A stretch of 64,000 nucleotides of DNA from Multifurca ochricompacta (taxonomy: Eukaryota > Basidiomycota > Agaricomycetes > Russulales > Russulaceae), in assembly GCA_022496185.1 (NCBI GenBank), contig WTXG01000027.1, positions 248,001-312,000 of the forward strand, in the 5' to 3' direction. Shown here piece after piece: positions 11,859 through 25,200 of the stretch. Position 1 is the first letter of the stretch. Each line of letters begins with the position of its first letter. The notes beneath the pieces were generated by a model. The model was not told where the DNA came from. It searched no databases and was given only the letters and a program-made list of their open reading frames with translations. The position numbers and the translations under genes were made by a program.

Positions 11859-14132
11859 ATGGCCGACAAGATCACACGTATAGCGATTGTCGATGAAAAT
11901 CGCTGCAAACCTAAGCGTTGCGCGCAGGAATGCAAAAAAGTGAATGCAACATCCTCATCCATCGGAAGCAATATCTAATCAGCTTTGACAGTCATGCCCT
12001 GTTGTGAAAATGGGTCTGTGCTCGTCACTACTATATGGATGGTCAATTGAAACTATAACAGGGAAACTGTGTATCGAGGTAAAGCCCACAGACAAGATCG
12101 CCTTTATTTCCGAGTTTCTCTGTATAGGTTGTGGTATTTGCGTCAAAAAGTGTGTATACATTTTGCTGGGCTGCCTTTGCATTCCCTCAAACCTCCATCT
12201 TCCCGTCTAGATGCCCGTTTGAGGCCATCGCGATCATCAATCTTCCTACCAACTTAGAATCTGCAGTCACGCACCGTTACACTGCCAATTCCTTCAAGTT
12301 ACACCGTCTCCCCACCCCACGACCAGGCCAAGTCCTCGGTCTCGTAGGAACGAATGGAATTGGAAAGAGTACCGCCCTCAAAATTCTTGCCGGAAAGCTC
12401 AAACCAAACCTCGGCCGTTATGATGTGCGCCCCACCCTTCGCCTAATCGTGCCCTTCCGTCCTTCACGTGTACTGGCAGGATCCGCCTGACTGGCAGGAA
12501 ATTTTAAAATATTTCCGTGGATCGGAACTGCAAAACTACTTCACAAAGGTTCTAGAGGACAACCTCAAAGCTCTCATCAAGCCTCAATATGTCGACCATA
12601 TTCCCCGGGCTATCAAGAACCAGATGAATGTTAGTAAAATGCTTGATTCCAAGTTGGAACTCGACAACAAGCAAAAGCTGTGCGACGACCTCGAGTTGAA
12701 CAAGGTGTTGGAGCGTGAAGTATCCCAGTTATCAGGCGGAGAGCTACAAAGATTCGCCATCGCCATGTCCTGCATCCAGCGCGCAGACGTGTACGTCCTC
12801 TTTCACTTACCACAGTGTTATCTTAGTCTTCCCTTCAGATACATGTTCGACGAGCCTTCAAGTTACTTGGACATCAAGCAACGACTGAAGGCTGCTGAAG
12901 TGATTCGCCAGCTGTTGACCCGTGATAATTACGTTGTCGCCGTAGAGCACGATTTGTCCGTTCTCGACTACCTTTCCGACTTTGTGTGTTGTTTATACGG
13001 TAAACCGTCCATGTACGGTGTCGTTACGATGCCGTACTCTGTGCGGGAAGGTCTGTAGACCAACTTATTCACTGCCTATTATTGACGTCTGCTCAGGCAT
13101 CAATATCTTCCTAGACGGTTTCATCCCGACTGAGAACTTGCGGTTCCGCGAGGAGTCTCTTTCCTTCAAGATGGTGGAAACTGCAGAGGAAATACTGGTT
13201 GATAAAACACGGCATTATTCCTTTCCGGCCATGACAAAAACGCTCGGTGGTTTCAAGTTGACGGTAGAAGAAGGCTCATTCACCGATTCGGAGATCATCG
13301 TCATGCTTGGGGAAAACGGAACTGGAAAGACGACCTTCGTGCGCCTACTTGCCGGGGAAGAGCCGGACAATCCGACAGACAAGCAAAGCATAGCTGTATC
13401 GCTCAAACCACAGACAATCTCGCCAAGGTTCCCGGGTACCGTCCGCATGCTCTTGTTGAAACAGGTCAAGGCGGCCTTTATGAACGCTCAGTTCCAGAGC
13501 GACGTTGTTAAGCCGATGAACATTGAAAATATCCTAGATCAGGAAGTCAAGACGCTATCAGGCGGTGAGCTCCAGCGTGTGGCCATAGTGCTGGCGCTTG
13601 GCAAGCCAAATGTAAATGTGTACCTCATCGACGAGCCCTCTTCGTATGTATTTGACCCGTGCTTGGGCACTCATCTAAACTGAGCGATTTTCAGTTTCTT
13701 AGACTCGGAACAGCGTATCATTACGGCAAAAGTAATCAAACGCTTTATCCTCCACGCGAAGAAAACTGCTTTCATCATCGAGCACGACTTCATAATGGCG
13801 ACTTATCTCGCCGACCGCGTCATAGTCTTTGAAGGCATTCCCGCTGTTTCTGCCACTGCCACCCCGTAAGATACCTTGCACGCCATGTTAGATGACGCTG
13901 ATAATGGTCGCGTTGCTACAGACCACAATCACTGCTTACGGGGATGAACAAGTTCCTTGCCTCACTGGAAATAACATTCCGTCGCGACCCAACGAACTTC
14001 CGTCCCCGTGTGAACAAGCTCAATTCGGTCAAAGACAAGGAGCAAAAGGGTCTGTACTTCACTGATCCTTGCCAGCAATTTCTCACAGCTTTTTGTTCAG
14101 TTTCTGGCAATTACTTCTTCCTTGAGGAGTAG
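11859..14132 (+). CDS. RLI1: ABCE1/RLI1 ribosome-recycling ATPase
   Basis: The start gives [20 protein letters not shown], the first part of the N-terminal two [4Fe-4S] ferredoxin-like domain. The cysteine series continues with the [12 protein letters not shown] exon (12117-12150) and CPFEAI. The first ATPase cassette has Walker [13 protein letters not shown] (12340-12375), signature [12 protein letters not shown] and Walker B with DEPSSYLD. The second has GENGTGKTT (about 13310-13335), [12 protein letters not shown] and DEPSS. The end reads [20 protein letters not shown] and GNYFFLEE. Rli1 splits ribosomes after termination and aids ribosome export. Introns fall at about 11940, 12150, 12425, 12790, 13055, 13645, 13870 and 14050. 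The intron at about 13869-13921 is confirmed because skipping it restores the conserved [11 protein letters not shown] run. All key motifs are intact. Confidence 0.97.
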
Positions 14133-14906
14133 GTTCCTTGCCCCTCCCCCGCGCCTGCATATCGCATGTACGGTGAACACACGGCACCTTTGGTTGGGAC
14201 ATGCTGTCTGCGTCTTATTCGTAGGCCTTACTTATGGGCACTGATGTGGCTGTGAAGAGTCGATAGCGTTGTTTGTAACTTCACATACCTGTAGCGTTAA
14301 GACCATAGAAATGGTCCATGACCATGAAGAGTGAAGCATGTTATTATTTAATTTTGTCGAGAAATTTAGCCCAAATTCACAGATCAGACTAATCTCATTA
14401 GCCCGCCACGAATGATGCTCAGATGCCGAGCCCTTACCGGTTCCCATTTGTCGATCCCACATCCACACTACAAGTAGCCTTCTCAGAGATACTGGACTTT
14501 GCGGATCAAATCCTACAACTTAAGTCTCATCTGTACCTCCCTCCCGGATCCCAAGTATGTTCGATGAGGTACCGTACGATCCGTTCAAGGTTGATATTTT
14601 CATCAATTATGCCTGTTAAGGCTTGCTTGATATCGTCCATGTTATCTCATTTATCACCTAACCTCTGCAGAAATTCCCGAGATAACTGGTACTTATATAC
14701 TTCTCATAACGGCGAAACGACAGCACGCCTCTATTTTTTTTAAGAGAGGTGGTTCTTGTTGGGCTCGTCTCCGCCGTCGTCTCATAGTCCTCGTGGTGGA
14801 AATGAATGTAAATTAGATTAGTAAGGCTGCGCGCTCAAGTCGCGACGCGTCAATACTCGTTACTACGCCCGCGAGGATTTTTCTGAGTTTTCTGAGCATA
14901 ACGGAG
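14133..14906. other. Intergenic, RLI1 3' side to RPA3 promoter
   Basis: 774 bp. I see no convincing gene: the open frames here are short, unspliced and without motifs. The last 70 bases hold an ACGCGT site listed separately. Confidence 0.5.
14843..14852. promoter_or_regulatory. MluI cell-cycle box (ACGCGT) upstream of RPA3
   Basis: The decamer CGACGCGTCA contains ACGCGT at 14845-14850, about 60 bp before the RPA3 start. In yeasts this box binds MBF and drives G1/S transcription of replication genes, including RPA subunits. The position and the target gene fit; regulation in this fungus is inference. Confidence 0.45.
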
Positions 14907-15472
14907 ATGTCAGATCACTTGTTATCTCCTCGCGTCAACTCAGCGCACATGAAAGACTACCTGGACGGAAGACATCCCGTCAGGATTACAGGAAAGGTTC
15001 TCAACGTGCGTGTTCATTCGATGCACCATCCCTTGCTTGCTCACCCTTCGTCGGCTGGCACTACGGCGTTTCACTCCTGTACCTTTTTCTTAGTTCGCCA
15101 GCGATGAGACGTACTTGCTTATGGAGGCTTCCGATGGTGGACAAATAAAGGTCTTACTCCCCCAAGTACGTCTAAAGAAGCATTCTAGAGTCACCTTACT
15201 CTGCTGATTATCTCGCTGTGGCTTCTTTCCAGCATCCACAATCACACAATGTGACAGACACCTTTGTTGAGATCATAGGTACCATAGTTAACCCGTCGAC
15301 CATCAAATTCATGGCTTGCATTAACATGGGCTCGAATCTAGGTCTGTTCTGTTCAACCCACCTATTTCTTCCCACTACCATACTGACCTGTGACTTACAT
15401 TCAGACCTGACCTTAGTAAATCAGGTCGTCGAGCTGACGTTCGACCCAAAATTTAGGGGAAGACTATTCTGA
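14907..15472 (+). CDS. RFA3: Replication protein A 14-kDa subunit
   Basis: The spliced exons encode MSDHLLSPRVNSAHMKDYLD then HPVRITGKVLN, DETYLMEASDGGQIKVLLPQ, a third exon with FVEIIGTIVNPSTIKFMACI, and a last exon LTLVNQVVELTFDPKFRGRL to the stop at 15472. This is the single OB-fold of RPA3, the small subunit of the single-stranded-DNA-binding trimer used in replication and repair. The length of about 115 residues is normal. Introns lie at about 15005-15095, 15155-15232 and 15340-15405. The 3' end overlaps the 3' end of the opposite-strand ASCC2 model by 20 bp. Confidence 0.9.
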
Positions 15473-18020
15473 CTCTTCTGACTCCAAAGCCATCACTGTG
15501 CCCGTCGTGTATCATAGTATATAGTGCAACATTCAGCTCAGCACTTGGCACTCCTGCCCTGCTCATCTTTTTGTCATGTCCTCGCTTTCGATCATTATTC
15601 CCCAGCCGCGCTTTGTTTTTGTTTTTCCTCGCGTAACTCTGTGCGTCGCCACCCCCGCCACCTCCGGCATCTTTACCTGCACTGTGACCTGCACCCCGAC
15701 CCTGACCACGTCCATGGCCGCGAGTCTGACCTCGCCCACCACGCCCACGGCCTCCCCGACCTCGTTCGGGCTGAGCATCCGGTGTTCGACTACGACTGTT
15801 CGGGCCTGATGATGTCGATTCTATGAGGGACTTATTACCCGAAAACTCGTGTCTCCGAAGCATCCTTTCTTTCGTTTTCGGCTGAGGGAAAAAAATGAAA
15901 AGTGAGACAGGGCCCCGGAGGACGAGAAGATAGGTTTATTGGGCGCACATCTCGCTCAAGCATGATCTTAAATCCTTCGATCTGCTCGTCCACCCAACCT
16001 TGGGGTGTACAACGACATCAGCCATACACAGAGGTCTAAGCGAGTGAGATGCCATCCAACCCACCTGTCCGCGCACGCAGCACCGCGCGTTCAGTGCTCC
16101 TTCGTGTGGCCGCGTCGCGTTCAAACACCTTCGGATTCGCGACATACGTGAGCTCGAGGATAGTTTGGAGGTTTACATCGGCCTCTTCCTGCTCATCCTC
16201 GCATCCTCGGCAGAGCTCTCCTCGCCGTCACCGGCAACACGCATACCGTGGCGTCGTTTTCCTCGTCGTCGAATGCAACCTCACGTCCTTTGCCTTTGCT
16301 CTTGGCACGACTGCTCGTGAAACCGAAGATGTTCACTTCTTCCTCTTCAGAGTCGGACAGTTCTTCGACGCGTTTCAGAATATCGGCTTTCATTTGTCCC
16401 ATGAAAGACTGGTCACGGAGCACTGCATCGCGTCGTTACTGCGGCGTCACAAAAAGAAAGCGAGTAAATCGAACTGTGAGAGAGATGTATAGTGGACTAA
16501 GGAGAGAGCACTCACCTCTTCTTCCCCATTCTCAACCTAGAGACGTCCATCTCGTCTCCATCAAATACATTTTGACGATCCCGTGTATACTCAAAGTCGT
16601 CCACAGGTTGGCGGTCCCGGTTTTAACAAAGCCCGCTGCTGGATCGCTTCGGGGGAGGTGCCGTCCCCTCGAGCAGCGCTTCGACTACGCGTTGGACGCT
16701 TCCGTACTCCGCGCTTTGTAGCAACGCTTCGACATAATCCGGGGTGTAATCCGGCAAGATCGCACGAACTTCCTCTACCCGGGGGTCCAACGCCCTACTA
16801 CTAGACGAGCTCACAGCTTCGATACCGCCAGGCGTTGTTGCGTGTTCGTTTGCGCGCGCTCCGCGGCCAAGGTTGTCGATTCCATGCTGCACGCCAGAGC
16901 CTAGCAGTAGCGTGAACGCGCCTGGATCCTTTCGACGCGCTGGGCCCGCAGAGGGCTTAGAGCTTCCACTGTTGAGATCAGCATCGAGTTCGCCGAGTGC
17001 GGCCGACAACACCTCAAGACGTGCATCGTCCGCCGCTGCACGGAGTAGCGCCCGCGAGAGCATATCGGAAAGGTCATACGCATGTTGGTAGTCCGAGAGC
17101 AAGCTACGGTTGAGGAACGCTGTCGGCTGTGAGTCGTCTGACCGGGTGGGCATGGGGAGGGAGTGCAGCGCAAATACGATGTCAAATGCACGTTCGGCCT
17201 CGGCAGTGAGTGAGGGACCCGGAGAAAGCGCTGCAAGAGCGTCGAGAAGGGTGGTGAGCAGGATGTGAAACGAGTCAAGGAGGTCGGCTTTGGTATGTAG
17301 GAAAATCAATTCCCAATCGTCTGGCTCGCGTAGGGCCGCACCCGTGACGGGAAAATATAAGCGTCCGTAGGAGCTGGCGGCGGCGCCCAGGCCGGCATCA
17401 TATGCCTGGGCTATCGCAAGCACGAAATCTCTGTCGCGCGCAAAAGCGCGTAGAAGCTCTGGTGGGCCGGCGCGTAAAAGGCAGAGAATGGTGTGCGCGG
17501 CCTTTCGGAGACCATGAAGTCCTGTGTTGGCGTGGGAGAGAAGAACAGATGAGAAAGCTGGAAGTGCAGAAGTGGTGGAGTATGAAAGGATGGAGCTGGA
17601 GCTAGAGAATGCGTTATTGAAGAGCACGCGGAGGCGTGTAGGATGGGAGGCGTATGCAATGCTGAGATCAAGGAGTGTGATGAGATCTAGCACACCCGTC
17701 GAGGCAAACCGCTCAGCAAGGAGGAGGGTGCCGACGCGGATACTTCGTGGGTCGCCTATCTCGGGCTTTGGGTTTGTTTTGGAGTCTGTATCCCATATGA
17801 GGGCATCTAGAGCACCTTGTGCGGTATCGCGGACGTAGGAGGAGATGAAAGTTACTGTCGTGACTGAGTTCAGAGACGGGACAGGGATATTGAGAGCTTG
17901 CCGGATTGACAAAGCTATCTTTCTATTAAGGGAGGCGAGTTGAGAAGGTGAAAGTTGAGAGCGCGCATGAGATGAAGGATAAGGAGGTAAAGGTTCTAAG
18001 GTAGCTGTAGCTGCCATCAT
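15453..18020 (-). CDS. CUE3: ASCC2/CUE3-like ribosome-quality-control protein
   Basis: The long first exon (16623-18020) starts MMAATATLEPLPPYPSSHAR and contains the ASCC2 helical domain, then a CUE domain near residues 420-460 (VEEVRAILPDYTPDYVEALL). Later exons add DDFEYTRDRQNVFDGDEMDV, SDSEEEEVNIFGF, YVANPKVFERDAATRRSTER and, after an intron at about 16030-16060, DEQIEGFKIMLERD. The C-terminus is an RGG-like tail (RGGRGRGGRGQTRGHGRGQ) followed by KNKNKARLGNNDRKRGHDKK. CUE binds ubiquitin. ASCC2/Cue3 is part of the RQT complex that clears collided ribosomes; in yeast it is Rqt3. The stop at 15453 makes it overlap RFA3; a late intron could shift the end. A second in-frame ATG lies three bases after the first. 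Confidence 0.87.
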
Positions 18021-18872
18021 TCCGTTCCTCGTTCCTCCCGTCGAGAATCAAATCATATCATGTTGCATATATTATCATTATCATCATTATCATCATACCA
18101 TCATCATATGTATAATAATACATACACTACACATACATTACATTACATATAATGTATGTAAGATCGATGCTCACACACACAATCAATCTCAATATTTGTT
18201 GAGCGACTCCACTGTCGAGTCCGACACCGAGTCCGAGTCCGAACAGTCAGAGCCGTCTTTGGTCCTTGGACCCCCTCCTTTGGACCTCCTTGGACTTCCC
18301 TGGACCTCCATTGGACCTAGGACCACTCTTATCCTCGACTCGATTCTGGCCCGGCCCAGTTCTCTCTCAGCTCAGTGTGTATTAAGGGCCCGGTTTAGTC
18401 TGGCCTCATGGAAACAGCATGCTTCAGGGTCCTTATTGCACTGCACTGTACTAAGCTGCAATTCGCCGCCACCAATTAGGCGCGCACAAGTAGTAATTAG
18501 CAGACATAACACACACAAAACACACACAATACAATACAAGTCGTTTCCCGTTAAAATAACTTGAGTGGCTGTGACCAAATAGATGACAAATGATCCAAAT
18601 AACCCTCAATAGGTCGCAGTTGCCAGCTTCACCCATTACCCATTACCACCATCTCCTTCCTTCCTCCGTCGTTTCAGCACTCGTATCACTTAGTGTGTCC
18701 TTTCCAGTTCATCGTTCTGCTTTCCAGTTACTGACACTAAACTATTTTCTTCACTCTTTCAATCCATCTTCGCACCTCTCATGCACCGTCTCGTATCAAT
18801 CTCATGCGATTTTTTCGATCTCGCTGTTTGATTTTCTTTCCGAACGACAGTCTTTAGCATTTTATAGCATCA
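18021..18872. promoter_or_regulatory. Shared divergent region, ASCC2 / UBC4, with simple repeats
   Basis: 852 bp. Bases about 18065-18115 are a degenerate ATCATT repeat, and 18115-18165 an ATACATT-type AT-rich repeat. Bases 18210-18320 hold repeated GAGTCCGA and TTGGACCTCC units. Bases 18500-18535 are an ACACA-type repeat. A C/T-rich leader precedes the UBC4 start, usual for highly expressed fungal genes. I see no gene here. Confidence 0.5.
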
Positions 18873-19650
<778 letters not shown>

Positions 19651-20518
19651 CATGATGGTAAATGGACCTCACACCAACTTTCCCTGTATTAGTGTTTTTG
19701 TTGTCACATCATGTTATGTTCCAGTACAGCCTCATCATCCTTGTGACAATCCAGGTGTTATAATGATATGTCTGAACGGCTCGTCGTGAAGCAAATTGTT
19801 GTTGCTTGCATGCGGCGCATAATCAGTTATCTTATTATAGAATCGCTGGCCATAGTGATTAGATAACGACCGCCTGCTGGTAGACTGTGCACGGTCACAA
19901 AGTACATGGTGCATTTGCATAATTGGGTGTACCATCCGACGTTGAATTCACTGGCGCTGTTCCAGCGACGGCCTCTCAACCAACCAAGGAGACATAGATT
20001 AAGAACAGAATCTCAGTCAGTGGTGTAAGCCTTTGCAACTGTTAGATGCGGATGTAATTTCATGGGCGGAATGTCCCTGCTCCATGATGCAGAATATTGC
20101 AAAGTTTAAAGAATAGATGGGAGCCCGGTAACGCAAGACATCAGTTAGAGCGCGCATCACTGGTCTCGTGGGTTCGCCAGCTACTGTCGTCATGGTTAAG
20201 TCGTCGAGTGTCGTTTGGCACGGCAGTGTGTATGTGACATGTCCTAGAACCCTCACAAACCTAGGTCTATTTTTGAATTATAATATTGACAGTAGAGCTC
20301 GATCTCGATTTGCTTGTCAGCGACTACTATTCTGCTATTCGCACAAAAAAGATAAACGGGTGGCACTCGCAGTTGGAAGACGAGACTAAAGTACGAGTTC
20401 TCTGTGCAATTGGGCTGTAACCATAAGAGTGACCCAAGGTCAGTGGCCACTGCCCTCATGGGACTTGTTTTGAAGCTTCTCGCCTGTGCAGCAACACTTT
20501 GTAAAATAATACAGCCAT
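19651..20518. other. Intergenic, convergent 3' ends of UBC4 and RRP42
   Basis: 868 bp with no open frame that shows motifs or splice structure. Probably the two 3' UTRs and spacer. Confidence 0.5.
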
Positions 20519-21715
20519 TCATCGTGCAGCGGAGAATTTGAGCCGTGCTTTGTCGGTCCGACGTAATTCTTCATCTTTCAACTTGGTATTTAGCCCCGTA
20601 TATATATCTAACGCATACTTTTCCCCCTCCTGTGGATGCTATGACTTTAGGATCTGTAATTTAGAACAGCATCGCAGGCTCACCTTGACCAACGACTCGA
20701 TTTGAGCGAGGTCAATGTCTCCTGGACCAAGTAAGTGCATTCCATGCAGCGCGGCCCGTGATTTGGTGGGGAAAGAGTAAACCAAAATCAGGCGCAAGGG
20801 TGTGGCGGCCTCCTCTTGAGTTGTGGCATCCAAAAAGTGCACGCCCGGAAACTAGATCGGATGGCGTTGCTGGAGGCGTAAAAAAAAGGACAGAAAGCAA
20901 AAATCGTACCAAATTGAGCGTGATGCTCACTGGCCAAAGGTCTCGCCCGCCCAATGCAGGACCGTCATCCCAGTAGTCTTCTAACTCAAAGTCTGCGGCT
21001 GGAGCCTTCGACCGTCTTGTATCGAGCCCACTTTGCGATTCGGGGTCAAGATCCATGTCAGTGCTACCTTTCACTCCTTCCCTGTTGGGACGATACTCAA
21101 CAGCTCGTGTCTTGGGCACGCGCGTATCCCAAAGAACGGCTCTGGCCGCCATAAAAAGTGCGTCGTATATATTCCCCACATCCGAAAGCACTATGAGGTC
21201 AAGCGCCAATAGCCAGGCTTTTCGACCAGGAATGATGCCGAGGTTCGGGGGTCGCAGTGAAGCATGCGAGAGAACGTCGTTCAAAATTGTACTGTAGTCG
21301 TGTTGGAGATCGTCCAATGCAGCCGCCGAGAGGTGAGAGTATGCAGCCGGAGAACTTTGCTTCTCTCCTCTGAGTGTCATGTTTCTCATTCGAATGCAAG
21401 GAATGCAAGGAACGCACCAAGACACAGCGCACACGATTCTACCACCTTCCACACCACTGCTACTGTCACCACCGATGTCAACATCTTCTACTTCAAGCTT
21501 TGCAGAGGCGAGGATCTCAGTACCGCCTATGCTCTCGTCGGATGATCGGCCCAGATTGAGAAGCGCGCTGCCATTCGCGACCGGGACGACCCCGGTCTGT
21601 AAGGTAACAGCACGGAACTGATGAAGGGACGGCCATCTCCACGAAGTGGACTTGGAGCCTGTAGAGATGTCTGAATGTAAGATTTTTCAGATTTTGAAAG
21701 GGTTTTGAACGCCAT
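20519..21715 (-). CDS. RRP42: Exosome complex subunit RRP42 (RNase PH fold)
   Basis: The preferred start (21715) gives MAFKTLSKSEKSYIQTSLQA and PSPLRGDGRPF, the usual N-terminus of Rrp42/EXOSC7; an upstream in-frame ATG at 21766 would add 17 residues. Spliced exons continue FRAVTLQTGVVPVANGSALL, SAAALDDLQHDYSTILNDVL, RKAWLLALDLIVLSDVGNIY and DALFMAARAVLWDTRVPKTR. An acidic insert (MDLDPESQ..) is followed by FPTKSRAALHGMH, IDLAQIESLVK and a final exon ending LKFSAAR with TGA at 20519-20521. It is a non-catalytic member of the six-subunit exosome ring that threads RNA to Rrp44 and Rrp6. Introns are at about 20600-20650, 20830-20910, 21360-21455 and 21545-21615. It diverges from ATG11. Confidence 0.88.
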
Positions 21716-22249
21716 GAAACACTGAGGACTGAAGTGAACTTGACTCAGGATCAGTTTAGATGACACGTGAGTTGTGATTCAAGTCACGCACGACGCGTCA
21801 GTCGGTCCATGGCCAAACCCTCAAAGTGAGAATGAGACATACGAGATGGTCATATCATCATTGACATCATTGTCGTAGACTTGAATGAAATGTATAATTG
21901 TAGTTCTAGTAGGTTGTAAGCGAGCGGTCATTGAGTTAAATCGGTTCCAGTTCCATAGAGTTTTGAGAGTGAGGCTTGGAAGTTCGGCTTCGCTCTCTCT
22001 TTTTATTTTATTTTCAAAATCTCAGTTGATTCAGAGAGATGAGATTGAAATATCTTTTGTCTCTTTATCCTTACAGAAGGTTTACCCTTGCTCGAGTGCC
22101 CAAGTGTGCGTGCAGCCCCAAGCAAGTCAATTGGGCGTCTACTCTAATTTCCTTTTCAGGAGTTCACAGGGAGTGAGTGGGCGAATGCGTCACTAGGTGC
22201 GGCTCTCAGCCAACTACCACCTTCCTTTTCCTCATAATCGCGAAAAAAA
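21716..22249. promoter_or_regulatory. Shared divergent promoter, RRP42 / ATG11
   Basis: 534 bp. It contains CACGTG at 21764-21769, about 50 bp before the RRP42 start, and CGACGCGTCA at 21791-21800, a decamer identical to that upstream of RFA3. A short A-run precedes the ATG11 start. Confidence 0.35.
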
Positions 22250-25200
22250 ATGATTCATATATGTAGAGCAGAGGATGGAGAAGTATTTCAGGTACGCACG
22301 TCCGAGATAATTCCCCTACACAACTGACTGGGTGACCAGACGGATGCAACTCTTTGGGACATCGAGAGGTACCGCAGCAGGCAATGGCACACTTATATCG
22401 TCTGAGCATATTCTAGGTTGGGAAGCCTTGAATCCTTCCTATGTAAGGAGATAGGGATTGAGGAGGGTGCTGTCCTGGCGTATCTTTCGGATGGACGAAG
22501 ATTGAGAACGGACAATGTGCGGGACCTCGCAGGGGCACAAGACCAGGTACGTCCCTTTACTTCAGTACGCTCCCCACTTCCCGCAATGCGCGATATCATA
22601 TGCGGACGTATGGATTACACGCCAGACTTCTTCACTATTGCGCGTTCCTCATACTTTCGCGTTTCTGACTGTCCAACAGTCCATCTTCGTCTTCAACAAG
22701 TACTATCTCGATGAGGATTTCGACGAGGTGATAAAACTTCTCCATCTCCAACCTCCACTGCAACCTCCCATCGAAGGTGAATTGCTTGCTTTTCGCACCA
22801 GCCACATGGATAACATTTCGAAAGAAACCATAACCGCGACGCCGCCGTTTAGACCATCACAGTGGGGCGTTTCCTACCACCGAGCGGCTCAGGCACACCA
22901 ACAATCGATTAGTCGCACACTGGATTCGCTAAAATATCAGCAGTCCGCTCTACAAATCGCATCGACAGCTCTCGACCTTAACGTGCTCAATGTCGCTGAT
23001 GTATTCGATGGTATCACAGCAGGTGCAACCCGCGAGTTGGACAAACAAGCATCGCTTATCGCTAGCGTTGACGCTGATTTGGAAATGGCTTCGCGTGTTC
23101 AGATCCATCGAGAGTTCATGTCCACTGCAGTACAACGAGCGATGGAGGCAGGCAGCCGAGCGCGCACGCTTGGGGATTACGTCTCTGCTGAGAAAATGCG
23201 CCAGGTGGCTGATGCGTGTCGCAGGACTCATGGTATCTTTTTTCCCCTTTCGATTGTGCGCGTGCTTATGCGGGAAAAGGCGATCTACAAGAGCGTTTTC
23301 ATCACGTCGAAGCGACCATGAAGAGGCTCAGCGATGGGGCAGCTGAAGTCAGGTTAATTCTTTCAGATACAAAGTGCGTGAGAGTCTCGGTCATACACTC
23401 TGTGTTCTCAAACGTGGTCAGAATTTTAAATGAAGCCGAGGCACTAAATCAGCTATCTCACGAATCGCATGGCAAGGTTTCGGAAGTCATCTCCTCCCTT
23501 GATAGTAATATAGAGACTTTCTATGCTAAGGACTGTTTACTCATCAATCGCCCAGGTCCCGTCGCAAACGTTGAGGTGCTGCTCCAAGGTAAAGTATTTT
23601 TTCTTTACTATGTCGCCTTTTAACCCTCCCCCAGAGCTTCGCCAGTTAGATATCTCAATAAGGAACAATGTATCATCTGTTACCGGGTTGAAGGTGCTTC
23701 TTACAAGTCTACGTTTTTCCCCCCTCTTACGCTACTTCAGAACACATTTACAGAACATTGTCTGCGCGCTCTTCGACTAATTAGCACTCTGAACAACGAC
23801 CTTGTTGCGCTCCCCGCTGACCTAACCTCTCTGCAATCTAGTTTCAGAACCAAAAATGCTTTCCCACATATACAACGCCTTCACAACCTGGTGTACGCAT
23901 ATGGCGCCACGGTCATTGAAATTGTTCGTCGGAAAGAATTTGGTCTGTAACTCCAATCCCTTTCCATGACCCCTGAAACTGTAGTCTAATTTATATTCGT
24001 ATAGCGAGATTCTTCTACAGAAGATGCCAAGTCATCTTGGAGGTAATGGCAAAGCTGTCGTATGTACTTAATCTGGGTCATGTGTATACCGCTCACATTT
24101 TGTCAAGGGCTGCCGAGCGTAAGCGCCGCCAGGTGTATCGTGGTGAAGTGCATGGTCAACTCCCTTTCGATCCTAAGGGTATGGACGATGCAGTCCCTTC
24201 AATCGACTTTTCCCCTTCTGGGGGCAATATCGATAGCCCATATGCCATAGAGCGGCCCGATGTCAACAGTACGCTCCGAATTTTACTGACAGAGGAGCTG
24301 CTTCGAGTGATTCTACATACAACATACAGATCTGTTACGTGTTATCGAAGACTTGGAGCAGTACGCTCAGTCACTCAAGGACAATGATGTAGCGCTAGCC
24401 AACATTCGCGAGACGCGTGCGAGCCTGCAAAGGCTAGTCAACAAGATGGACTCCCTTGAGTCAGGCTTTGATAGAATTGCGGAGCGATCATGTATGTCAC
24501 AATGTCACTTCCTCTCGCAGCTCCAAGTGAGTTGACATCACCACCCAGTGCTCTCATCATCACGCTTGGCTTTATCAAAGAGGCGTTGTGAGTGGGCTGC
24601 TGACATCCCAAAAGTCGCTTGAACTGACTCTGCTCCCCTGCGTAGTATCCGACGCAGATGAACAAGTTTTTCACGAACTTGCCGAGAATCTACGCGACCT
24701 TGAGGGGAAGAAGGCTGATAGCGAAGCCCTCTTTGATGAAGAGCGTCGCACCTTGCAGGCCGAAATTGCTCATCTCAAGGCGCAACTTCGGGCCACCAGT
24801 GGTGAGCATGAGCAGGTGGAACGGCTCGAGAGAGAGTTAAATCAAGCTCGCGCGCAAATAGACAATGAGGCCACAGCCCGCCGTATCCTGGAAGATCGGC
24901 ACAGGGATCTTCTGTCAAATGTCGAACGACAACAACAAGAGCTAAGTGATGCCCTCGCGGAAGCAACGAGCCAAACCAAAGTTGCGGAGGTTCTTCGGCA
25001 GCAATTAATTCAAACCCGTGAGGAGGCGGAAGAGATCAGGGCATTGGAGGCGCGGAATACTGCGAAAATTGCGAAGCTTCTTGAAGATCAGGACGAAACT
25101 CTTCAAAACCTCGAACAGGCACGGGCTCGTGGGGAAAATCTAGAGGCTCAGGTTGATACGATGTGCAAGGAGCGAGCCCAAATGAAGCACGCACTCGAGG

